Assembly (NCBI GenBank): GCA_937980285.1
Contig: CALJQI010000146.1
Location: forward strand, 1 to 10,575
Direction of reading: 5' to 3'
Source of the DNA: an uncultured Gammaproteobacteria bacterium
GTDB taxonomy: Bacteria; Pseudomonadota; Gammaproteobacteria; GCA-001735895
DNA length: 10,575 bases
Positions 1 through 5,791 of this stretch are shown piece by piece; within the stretch, counting starts at the first letter, position 1, and each line of letters opens with the position of its first letter. The notes beneath the pieces are model-generated. The model had not been told where the DNA came from and did not search any database. It saw only the letters and a list, made by a program, of their open reading frames with translations. A program made the position numbers and the translations under genes.

Positions 1-510
1 GTGATTACCGAGCCCATCGATCACCACCAGGCGAGCCTGCTGCGCGGACAGCTTCTGAAACAGGATGTTGTATCGCCCCATGTCGACGCTGAACACGATC
101 AGGTTGTCGAGCAGGTATTGCCTGAGTTCTTCCAGGTAGGGTGCGAATTCTGAAACCGGGTAGCCGCGTTCGAAATGCCACCAAAGCGACCTGGAAACTG
201 TGCCGTCGTAATCCATGATCTTGTCGACCACGAAGCCCTCGCCCAGGCTGGTTGTCACCTTGCCGTAATAACGCGGAATATGCTCGAAGTTATTCATGCC
301 TCGACGCGACAGGTTTTTATACAGCGATAATTCTCGCCGGGTTTGCTTGTCGCTCTCCCCGGTCTGAATCTTGATGACCCTGGCCGCGTCGTCGGGGTGC
401 TGATAACAGGCGCGTTCCTGTCCGACGCCTATCGGCTCGCTGGTTATATGAATCGTCGCTTCACTCATGTCGGCGGAAAAGATATCACGAAACCTTACCT
501 CTGACTTCAT
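1..510 (-). CDS. YrbL-like protein (PhoP regulatory network protein family), partial
   Basis: An open frame of 170 codons begins at ATG 510 and runs off the left edge, so the C-terminus is missing. Its pattern matches E. coli YrbL (about 210 residues): G-x-G-x-E-R-x-C-Y at 28-36, HPDDAARVIKI at 38-48, a charged R-R-E-L segment, I-P-R-Y-Y-G, and then a D-K-I-M-D-Y-D-G segment. The fold is protein-kinase-like. K47 sits where the ATP-binding lysine is expected, N148 in the Y-N-I-L motif resembles the catalytic-loop asparagine, and D165 in V-I-D-G resembles the metal-binding DFG aspartate. In E. coli yrbL is a PhoP- and BasR-regulated gene whose biochemical role is unknown. The start is supported by a strong SD at 514-519. 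The N-terminus is about 17 residues longer than that of E. coli YrbL. The gene diverges from the dioxygenase operon. Family assignment is fairly sure; function and link to PhoP are not shown here. Confidence 0.82.
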   Translation of the reverse strand, partial: MKSEVRFRDIFSADMSEATIHITSEPIGVGQERACYQHPDDAARVIKIQTGESDKQTRRELSLYKNLSRRGMNNFEHIPRYYGKVTTSLGEGFVVDKIMDYDGTVSRSLWWHFERGYPVSEFAPYLEELRQYLLDNLIVFSVDMGRYNILFQKLSAQQARLVVIDGLGNH

Positions 511-529
511 TCGTCCTCCGTTTTGTAAT
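501..529 (+). promoter_or_regulatory. Candidate sigma-70 promoter for the dioxygenase operon, possibly leaderless
   Basis: CTGACT at 501-506 (four of six matches to TTGACA) is separated by 17 bases from TGTAAT at 524-529 (five of six matches to TATAAT). The expected transcription start is near 536, at most a few bases before the ATG at 541. This would explain why no SD precedes that ATG. The -35 element would lie inside the opposing YrbL-like coding sequence. This is by-eye consensus matching only. Confidence 0.35.
514..519 (-). promoter_or_regulatory. Strong ribosome binding site for the YrbL-like gene
   Basis: The minus strand reads GGAGGA, ending three bases before the ATG at 510. It decides the start of the YrbL-like gene over the internal ATG at codon 15, which has no SD. 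It lies inside the 30-base spacer between the two divergent start codons. Confidence 0.75.
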
Positions 530-540
530 AACCTCTGGCG

Positions 541-1350
541 ATGCCGTTGAGCGAATCCGAAATCGAAACCTATCATCAGGATGGCCTGGTGATTCCTTCG
601 CAATATCGCGTAGCGGACAGTATTCTCGCCCGCATCGACCAACTGTACCGGAAACTGCTCGACGACAATCGCGACAATCCGGAATTTTCGGCCGATTTTA
701 TCCTTGGGCCGCATCTCGATTCCGCGGCAGCCTACGGCATAAAAGGCGATCCGCAATGGCTCGAGTTCGCGCGTATCCCGGAAATTCTCGACATGGTCGA
801 ACAATTGATTGGCGCCGATTTCATTCTCTGGGGCATGACCATCTTCGGCAAGCCGGCACGCGTCGGCAAGGCCACGCCATGGCACCAGGATGGCGATTAT
901 TACCCGATCGAGCCTCTGGAAACGCTGACCGTATGGATTTCGCTGGACGGTTCGACCCCCCGGCAGGGCTGTATGAGGTATATTCCGGGCTCGCACCGCG
1001 AGCATCGTATTTACTCGCATCATTTCGAACATCGCGACGATTACACCCTGGCGCAGGTGATCGACGACGGCCAGGTCGACCTGGACCAGGCCCGTGACAT
1101 CGTGCTCGAGCCGGGGCAGATTTCGCTACACGACGTTTACCTGGTGCACGGTTCGGAGGCGAACCTCTCCGACCGGCGGCGCATGGGGCTGGTCCTGCGA
1201 ATAATGCCGGCCACCAGTTTTTACAACCACGACAGTGGCAAAATCAAGGAAGAAGCCGGCTCGCCACACGGATATTCCAACCGCGCCCTGTTTCTGTTGC
1301 GCGGTGAAGACAAATCGGGACGTAACGACTTCAACCGGGGGCAGGATTGA
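541..1350 (+). CDS. Phytanoyl-CoA dioxygenase (PhyH) family Fe(II)/2-oxoglutarate oxygenase
   Basis: This 269-residue protein has the full PhyH-family core. The N-terminal segment E-x-Y-H-Q-D-G-L-V-I is the family's usual opening. The iron-binding facial triad is H115-x-D117 in the W-H-Q-D-G motif plus H203 in V-H-G-S-E-A-N. R213 or R214, just after that motif, is the expected 2-oxoglutarate-binding arginine. G-C-M-R-Y-I-P-G-S-H around 142-151 is a further family signature. Such enzymes are cytosolic and hydroxylate small molecules using O2 and 2-oxoglutarate; the substrate cannot be read from the sequence. An in-frame TAA at 529-531 excludes a longer ATG- or GTG-started version. No clear SD precedes the ATG. 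The last codons overlap the TTG start of the ProC-like gene by four bases, so the two are surely one operon. Ectoine hydroxylase and related enzymes share this fold, but nothing here points to ectoine. Confidence 0.88.
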   Translation: MPLSESEIETYHQDGLVIPSQYRVADSILARIDQLYRKLLDDNRDNPEFSADFILGPHLDSAAAYGIKGDPQWLEFARIPEILDMVEQLIGADFILWGMTIFGKPARVGKATPWHQDGDYYPIEPLETLTVWISLDGSTPRQGCMRYIPGSHREHRIYSHHFEHRDDYTLAQVIDDGQVDLDQARDIVLEPGQISLHDVYLVHGSEANLSDRRRMGLVLRIMPATSFYNHDSGKIKEEAGSPHGYSNRALFLLRGEDKSGRNDFNRGQD

Positions 1351-2117
1351 ACAGCATAGGATTTATCGGCGTGGGCGAGCTCGCGCTTTATACCATCAAG
1401 GGTTTACGCCGGGGCGGCTATGGCGGCCCCATTTTGCTATCGCCGCGTAACCGCGAAAAGGCGCTCCTTCTGCAGCAGGAATTCGATTGCGAGATCGCGG
1501 CCGACAATCAGGCCGTGGCCAGCGGCAGCGACTTTGTCGTTATCGCCACCCGGCCAGCGCACTGCCTGGATTGCCTGGCCGGAATCGAATTCAATAGCGG
1601 CCAGCTGCTGATCAGCGTGGTCGCCGGCATCGAAATCGAGCAATTACGCACGATGGTTCCCGCGGACCTGCAAATCGTGCGCGCAATGCCGGTTAGCAGC
1701 GCCGAGGCCAGCGCCAGCCCGACACTGATTTACCCGGATAACGAATTCGTGCGCGAACTGTTCGATTATTGCGGCAACGCGATAGCGGTCGACGACGAGG
1801 CTGTTTTCACCCAGGGCAGTATTCTGGCCTGCGTCTACAGCTGGTTTTTTGCGCTATACCAGGAACTGATCGAGGCCACCGGGGGACCCAGCCTGCCGCC
1901 AGAACTCAGCGCCCAACTGGTCATGGGCATGGCCAGGGGCGCCGCCGAACTTGCGCTTGCGAATCCGCAGCAGTCGCCCGGAGAAATCGCCGAGGCCATC
2001 GCCACCGAAGGCACCTTTTCAAAACTGGGGCTCGACCTGCTCAGGCAGCAACAGGCCTTCGATCCTTGGCGCGAAGCCTGCCATTTGCTGGAAAGAAAAC
2101 TGGCTGCAATCGACTAG
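1347..2117 (+). CDS. ProC-like NAD(P)-dependent oxidoreductase (pyrroline-5-carboxylate reductase superfamily)
   Basis: A 256-residue protein. The N-terminus is a Rossmann fold with G5-x-x-G8-x-G10-x-x-A13. The second strand ends in S-P-R-N-R (32-36), a pattern that usually favours NADP(H). The segment S-V-V-A-G-I (90-95) and R112-A-M-P are characteristic of ProC. The C-terminal helical dimerisation domain is recognisable by L-P-P-E-L-S-A-Q-L-V-M-G-M (183-195). The active-site region has drifted: M-P-V-S-S replaces M-P-N-T, T-Q-G-S-I-L-A (155-161) replaces the S-G-S-G-P-A-Y region, and T-E-G-T-F (220-224) replaces G-G-T-T. I therefore read it as a superfamily member with another imine or carbonyl substrate, not a proline-biosynthetic enzyme. 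The start is TTG at 1347, overlapping the upstream TGA as TTGA, which implies translational coupling. It ends 56 bases before the convergent SPFH gene. Confidence 0.75.
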   Translation: MNSIGFIGVGELALYTIKGLRRGGYGGPILLSPRNREKALLLQQEFDCEIAADNQAVASGSDFVVIATRPAHCLDCLAGIEFNSGQLLISVVAGIEIEQLRTMVPADLQIVRAMPVSSAEASASPTLIYPDNEFVRELFDYCGNAIAVDDEAVFTQGSILACVYSWFFALYQELIEATGGPSLPPELSAQLVMGMARGAAELALANPQQSPGEIAEAIATEGTFSKLGLDLLRQQQAFDPWREACHLLERKLAAID

Positions 2118-2173
2118 CCCGCAGACCTCGACCCGACTGCATCGAGATATGCGGGCACGTGCCGGCCTGTGAA
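2118..2173. other. Short convergent intergenic gap without a recognisable terminator
   Basis: These 56 bases separate the ends of the ProC-like gene (plus) and the SPFH gene (minus). They contain a ten-base perfect palindrome, GGCACGTGCC, at 2154-2163. It has no loop and no adjacent T-run, so I do not call an intrinsic terminator. Confidence 0.4.
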
Positions 2174-3850
2174 TTACTGTAACTGTTCTTTTTTCTCCAG
2201 GCCGCGCATCGCCTGGATGATGTTGGAAGAGCCGAGTATTGCGGCCGCGCCTTCGAAACTGCCGGCTTCGCCACCGATCACCTGTACCGTGGGCACCTTG
2301 ACGATACGATCGTTTTCCTTGGCGGCTTCGAGCGCCTTTTCCAGCGCCGCCAGCTGTAACGCCGCGTCCTTGCCAAGCACCAGCGCCTGCGCTTCCTGAC
2401 CCTTTGCGATTTCGAGCAACTTCAGTTTTTCACCCTCACCGAGCAGTCGCAACTGCTCCTTGGTAAACTCCGCCGCCTTCTTACGGATCTCGGCCGCCAC
2501 CAGTTCCTTCTGCTGGTCCGCGGTGGCGCGTTCGCGCTCGACCTTGATGCGCTCGCGCTGCGCATCCTGTTCCTTCTTGTAGGTTTCCTGCAGCTGGATC
2601 GCGAGCTGCTCGCGTAGGGTGGCTACCAGCAGCTCTGGCGGAATCGCCGGCTCGCCCATGCGCACTTCCTGTATGGTTACGCCAGCCTTCAGGCCTTCCG
2701 GTACGATTGCCCGCTCCAGCTCGGCGACAATTTCACCTCGCTTCTCCACCAGGTCGAGCACCCTGCGATCCGGATGTCCACCGATGGTCCTCAGGATGTC
2801 GCGAATCACCGGCGTGATAATGTTGTCCTCGACCTGATCCAGGCCGCCAACAGAAGCCACTACCTTGGCCGCGTTGGCCGGATTCACCGCGACCACGACA
2901 CGCATTTCTACCGGAACCGTCCAGCCCTCGACACGCACATTGATCGCGCGATCAGCTGCATTCGGCGGAATAGCGATCTTTTCCGATACCTCTTTTTGCT
3001 CGATCTTGCCTTCGTCGGATACGGTCAGGTTTATGCGACGCGCGGTATAACCGCCCTTGTACACCCAGGTTTGCAGGCGCGTCGGAATAATCGTAGTGAC
3101 AAACGCCTTTTCGTTAAGATAATAGCGACCCGGCGGGATCGGCTCTTCCCAGACACCGACACAGCCCTTGGGTACCAGCGGCAAGGCGACCGATTCATCG
3201 GCTATACCGAACGATTTCGCGGGATCGGGGCAGTCGGCCGAAGTCGTCTTGATATTACTTCGAATAACGGCGACATGACCGGTGGGTACGTCGGTGGCCA
3301 TTAGCTTGTTTATTTTGAACAAATAGGGGTTGAGGCGATATTTACCCGGTTTCAATACCTCGTACTGCGGACCCTTCTGGCCTCCGTTCTCGAGAAAATA
3401 GGTCGCGTTTTGCCACTTCTCCTCGGCGCTTTCGGACCAGGGATTGGCGAGATAGGCGCCCTCGTCGATCGCGCGCCCGTCGGTGGTCACCAGCAAGCCA
3501 TACTGGCCTTCCGGAATTTCCTGTACCGGGAAAAATTCAACCTCGTAAATTACGCGCACAAACGGGATCAGGTGAAAGCCCGGACCAAGCACCTCCGCCT
3601 GCGGACCTTTCTGTCCCTCTAGCGCGATAATGCGGCCCGGCGGCAACTGGTCACCGAGATAAATTCGCTTGAGTGCGCCGATTTCATCGCCGTCGACAAT
3701 TACGAACGAACGCGACAGGAAACCGATAATCGCAAAAAGAACCAAGGAACCCTTGATGGCGCGGTCTATGGCCGGCCTGCCGGAAAGACTGCGGCGTGAG
3801 ATAACCGCTACGACAACCAGTGCCGCAACTGATAAAAATACCATTAACAT
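2174..3850 (-). CDS. SPFH/band-7 (flotillin/prohibitin-like) membrane scaffold protein
   Basis: A 558-residue protein. Two hydrophobic segments near the N-terminus (about 2-17 and 33-52, with R19-R20 between) anchor it in the inner membrane. A beta-rich region at about 53-260 has PG-x-Y/H-x-L motifs at 89-95, 168-174 and 240-245. The first two lie in near-copies of one another, at 79-97 and 157-175, each beginning GQKGPQ. An SPFH core covers roughly 260-400, including V-N-P-A-N-A (322-327) and a D-I-L-R-T segment. A long charged helix or coiled coil runs from about 405 to 515, typical of flotillins. The tail, 516-558, is glycine/alanine-rich. Family members form oligomeric membrane assemblies that organise membranes or proteases; the partner is not visible. 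No NfeD gene adjoins it. ATG 3850 is chosen because AAGGAG at 3858-3863 is well spaced; ATG 3844 is the alternative. Confidence 0.85.
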   Translation of the reverse strand: MLMVFLSVAALVVVAVISRRSLSGRPAIDRAIKGSLVLFAIIGFLSRSFVIVDGDEIGALKRIYLGDQLPPGRIIALEGQKGPQAEVLGPGFHLIPFVRVIYEVEFFPVQEIPEGQYGLLVTTDGRAIDEGAYLANPWSESAEEKWQNATYFLENGGQKGPQYEVLKPGKYRLNPYLFKINKLMATDVPTGHVAVIRSNIKTTSADCPDPAKSFGIADESVALPLVPKGCVGVWEEPIPPGRYYLNEKAFVTTIIPTRLQTWVYKGGYTARRINLTVSDEGKIEQKEVSEKIAIPPNAADRAINVRVEGWTVPVEMRVVVAVNPANAAKVVASVGGLDQVEDNIITPVIRDILRTIGGHPDRRVLDLVEKRGEIVAELERAIVPEGLKAGVTIQEVRMGEPAIPPELLVATLREQLAIQLQETYKKEQDAQRERIKVERERATADQQKELVAAEIRKKAAEFTKEQLRLLGEGEKLKLLEIAKGQEAQALVLGKDAALQLAALEKALEAAKENDRIVKVPTVQVIGGEAGSFEGAAAILGSSNIIQAMRGLEKKEQLQ

Positions 3851-3857
3851 GACTCAT

Positions 3858-3863
3858 CTCCTT
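3858..3863 (-). promoter_or_regulatory. Ribosome binding site of the SPFH gene
   Basis: The minus strand reads AAGGAG seven bases before ATG 3850. This spacing supports ATG 3850 over the in-frame ATG two codons downstream, where the spacing would be 13. Confidence 0.6.
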
Positions 3864-3900
3864 GTTGTTGTGAGCGCTTCTAACTGCTGTTGTTTCTAGT

Positions 3901-4020
3901 TCATTCCTCGATTAAAGCAATACGAAAAACAAAAAAAACCGAAGCATTTCAATAACCTATATATGGGCAAAAACAAAAATTTAAATATATTCGGAATTCG
4001 ACCGACAACAGGAATATAAT
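3901..4020. promoter_or_regulatory. AT-rich divergent intergenic regulatory region
   Basis: By hand count, 35 of these 120 bases are G or C (29%), far below the flanking genes. The region holds A-tracts (for example 3925-3938), an ATATAT run around 3958-3963, and TTTAAATATAT around 3980-3990. It lies between the divergent SPFH and zinc-ribbon membrane genes and should hold both promoters. For the minus (SPFH) direction I cannot choose one -35/-10 pair with confidence. Confidence 0.55.
4015..4020 (+). promoter_or_regulatory. Consensus -10 element upstream of the small zinc-ribbon membrane gene
   Basis: A perfect TATAAT lies 20 bases before ATG 4041. Expected transcription would begin near 4027, leaving a short leader that contains the SD (CGAGGA at 4028-4033). 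The best -35 matches (around 3990-3996) are weak and spaced 18-19 bases. Confidence 0.45.
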
Positions 4021-4040
4021 CGACGATCGAGGACGGAAGC

Positions 4041-4418
4041 ATGCACAACCGGCTCATGCAACATCAAAAGTTCAACCGCTGGCACGAAAAACAGCTCTAT
4101 TTGAGCTTCGCCTGGCTGCTCAGCTGCCTGATGTGCGGCTTCCTGTTTGTCGCCATCATCGAATTCGTCGCCAAGAATCTGTCCGGTATATTCACCATAA
4201 TTTCGCTGGTGGTGCTGTATGCTATCGGTCTCGGCGCGATCGAACTGTTTCGACGCTTCTGGATGCAGTTTACCTTCGCACAGCAATGCGCCAGCGCCGC
4301 TACCTGCAGTCACTGCGGCAAATACGGCTTGTTCGAGGTTCGCATCGACGCCTGGCCGATTTACGCACGCTGCCAGAAATGCGATCACCAGTGGGTGATC
4401 GGGCAGGACAAGGATTAA
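4041..4418 (+). CDS. Small membrane protein with two helices and a C-terminal zinc ribbon, function unknown
   Basis: I do not recognise this 125-residue protein. It has a charged, amphipathic N-terminus (1-18), a hydrophobic helix at about 21-43, a second at about 50-70, and then F-R-R-F (70-73) on the presumed cytoplasmic side. The C-terminus is a zinc-ribbon pattern with C89-x2-C92 (C-S-H-C-G) and C111-x2-C114 (C-Q-K-C-D), 18 residues apart. A cytosolic Zn-bound knuckle tethered to the membrane is a reasonable reading, but no activity is implied. The start is supported by CGAGGA at 4028-4033 with seven-base spacing; an in-frame ATG five codons later is less likely. The gene has its own likely promoter and diverges from the SPFH gene. 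The deacetylase gene follows 84 bases downstream on the same strand. Confidence 0.72.
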   Translation: MHNRLMQHQKFNRWHEKQLYLSFAWLLSCLMCGFLFVAIIEFVAKNLSGIFTIISLVVLYAIGLGAIELFRRFWMQFTFAQQCASAATCSHCGKYGLFEVRIDAWPIYARCQKCDHQWVIGQDKD

Positions 4419-4476
4419 CTCGCCTGCAGGTTGATCGGCGGATTTGACCAATCCATCCTGCATGGTCTTTAATGAA

Positions 4477-4493
4477 CCGGTTTCTTCAACCGG
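4477..4493 (+). promoter_or_regulatory. Hairpin just upstream of the deacetylase start codon
   Basis: CCGGTT (4477-4482) and AACCGG (4488-4493) form a perfect six-base-pair stem around the five-base loop TCTTC. The 3' arm ends nine bases before ATG 4503 and occupies the space where an SD would normally be. No T-run follows, so it is not a standard terminator. It may affect translation, or may be chance. Confidence 0.35.
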
Positions 4494-4502
4494 CAGCATC
4501 CC

Positions 4503-5459
4503 ATGTCCTCAAAAGACACCTGCATTTATCTCGGCCAGGCCCTTGCCGATTACGGCTTCAAGGACGGACACCCGTTCGGCCCGCAGCGTCATGACGCCTT
4601 CCAGGCCGAACTAATCCGCCAGGGTCTGGACAAACAGCTCGCTATCCAGATGCCGGTAGCGGCAAGCAGCGACCGCATCGAGCTGTTTCATACCACCGAC
4701 TACATCGACAAGGTGCGTGACTACTCGGCATCCGGGCATGGCTATCTCGATGGCGGCGACACGCCCTCCTTCGTCGGCATGTTCGAAGCCGCGAGCCACG
4801 TCGCGGGCTCGGTCACCGACGCCGTCGATCGCATCATGAAGGGAGAATTCAAACGCGCGTTTTCGCCGATCGCCGGCCTGCATCATGCGCGTCGCCACGT
4901 CGCCGCCGGATTTTGCGTGTTCAACGATTGCGGCATCGCGATCGAGTACCTGCGCCAACAGTACGGTATCCGGCGCGTCGCCTACATCGATATCGACGCG
5001 CATCACGGCGATGGCGTGTTTTACAGCTTCGAGGACGATCCCGACCTGGTTTTCGCCGACATCCACCAGGACGGCCGAACCCTTTATCCCGGCACCGGGT
5101 TCGTCAATGAAACCGGCACCGGCGCCGCCGAGGGTACCAAGCTCAATATCCCGGTACCGCCCTATTCCAATGACACGGTATTCGAAGAGGTCTGGCCGAT
5201 CGTCGAGAGCTACCTGCGCAAGCAGGAGCCGGAGTTCATCCTGCTACAGTGCGGCGCCGACAGTATCAAGGGCGATCCGATCACCAACATGGAATTCAGC
5301 CCGGCCTCTCACGCGCATGCGGCCGCCAGCTTGCGCCAGATCGCCGACGAGTATTGTGACGGCCGCATGCTGGCCATGGGCGGCGGCGGTTACAACCACG
5401 ACAACATCGCAAACGGCTGGACCGCGGTGGTCGACGCCATGGTCAAAGCGGCGGATTAA
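4503..5459 (+). CDS. Histone deacetylase-family (AcuC-like) zinc-dependent deacetylase
   Basis: A 318-residue cytosolic protein carrying every catalytic signature of the HDAC/AcuC/acetylpolyamine amidohydrolase superfamily. H23-P24 opens the domain. H127-H128 in G-L-H-H-A is the charge-relay pair. D165 and H167 in D-I-D-A-H-H-G-D, with D253 in C-G-A-D-S, are the zinc ligands. Y297 in G-G-G-G-Y is the transition-state tyrosine. The A-A-G-F-C-V-F-N-D motif (134-142) and Y-P-G-T-G (195-199) resemble AcuC and class I enzymes more than class II. The likely reaction is removal of acetyl or another acyl group from protein lysines or small amines; the substrate is unknown. An in-frame TGA at 4473-4475 with no other start before ATG 4503 fixes the start, although no SD is evident. 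It ends 18 bases from the convergent DUF1840 gene. acuC is not assigned because the acuABC operon context is absent. Confidence 0.9.
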   Translation: MSSKDTCIYLGQALADYGFKDGHPFGPQRHDAFQAELIRQGLDKQLAIQMPVAASSDRIELFHTTDYIDKVRDYSASGHGYLDGGDTPSFVGMFEAASHVAGSVTDAVDRIMKGEFKRAFSPIAGLHHARRHVAAGFCVFNDCGIAIEYLRQQYGIRRVAYIDIDAHHGDGVFYSFEDDPDLVFADIHQDGRTLYPGTGFVNETGTGAAEGTKLNIPVPPYSNDTVFEEVWPIVESYLRKQEPEFILLQCGADSIKGDPITNMEFSPASHAHAAASLRQIADEYCDGRMLAMGGGGYNHDNIANGWTAVVDAMVKAAD

Positions 5460-5477
5460 ACCCGCTCAGGGAAACGA

Positions 5478-5777
5478 TTATTCCCAGCGAACATAGTCCT
5501 CATCCGCGATCGCCGCCTGCAACAGCTCGATCAGCGGCAGCGCACGCGTATGCAGGCTGACCGCGGGCTGATCCTCCCCGGCCTCGCCGGCCGGCTCGAC
5601 CTGCTGCGGCATCTTATCGAGAGCGGCTTTTAGATTGGCGAGCGCCGTCGGCACATCCGCGCTATCGATGGCGCCTGGAACGTCGCTGCCAAAACCCATC
5701 AGCTGGAGCAGGCCGAGACCGACATCGCCGAACATGGTGATATTGGCATAGGCTTTGGTTTTGAAAGTAATCAGCAT
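5478..5777 (-). CDS. DUF1840 family protein
   Basis: A 99-residue cytosolic protein. The opening M-L-I-T-F-K-T-K-A, then N-I-T-M-F-G-D-V-G and a L-L-Q-L-M-G segment, followed by a central D/A-rich helix (A-L-A-N-L-K-A-A-L), match the proteobacterial DUF1840 family of about 100 residues. Its function is unknown. A variable acidic linker (about 58-70) precedes a C-terminal helix ending L-P-L-I-E-L-L-Q-A-A. The SD GGGAGGG (5784-5790) sits in the 14-base gap after acnA, so the gene is very likely co-transcribed with acnA as the downstream cistron. The family call rests on recognising the N-terminal motif and size. Confidence 0.78.
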   Translation of the reverse strand: MLITFKTKAYANITMFGDVGLGLLQLMGFGSDVPGAIDSADVPTALANLKAALDKMPQQVEPAGEAGEDQPAVSLHTRALPLIELLQAAIADEDYVRWE

Positions 5778-5791
5778 CGAATTCCCTCCCT

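Noticed and set aside
2774..3304. Open frame of 176 codons antisense to the SPFH gene
   Set aside because: It is antisense to the intact SPFH coding sequence, has no SD and resembles no known family.
3925..3955. T-run on the minus strand (TTCGG followed by eight T) resembling an intrinsic terminator
   Set aside because: No stable stem precedes it, and it lies upstream of a gene rather than after one.
4611..5066. Open frame of 151 codons antisense to the deacetylase
   Set aside because: It mirrors conserved catalytic motifs of the HDAC-family gene on the other strand, with no SD and no recognisable domain.
5469..5485. Possible terminator hairpin GGGAA/TTCCC between the convergent deacetylase and DUF1840 genes
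   Set aside because: The stem has only five pairs with a seven-base loop, no T-run on either side, and includes the DUF1840 stop codon.
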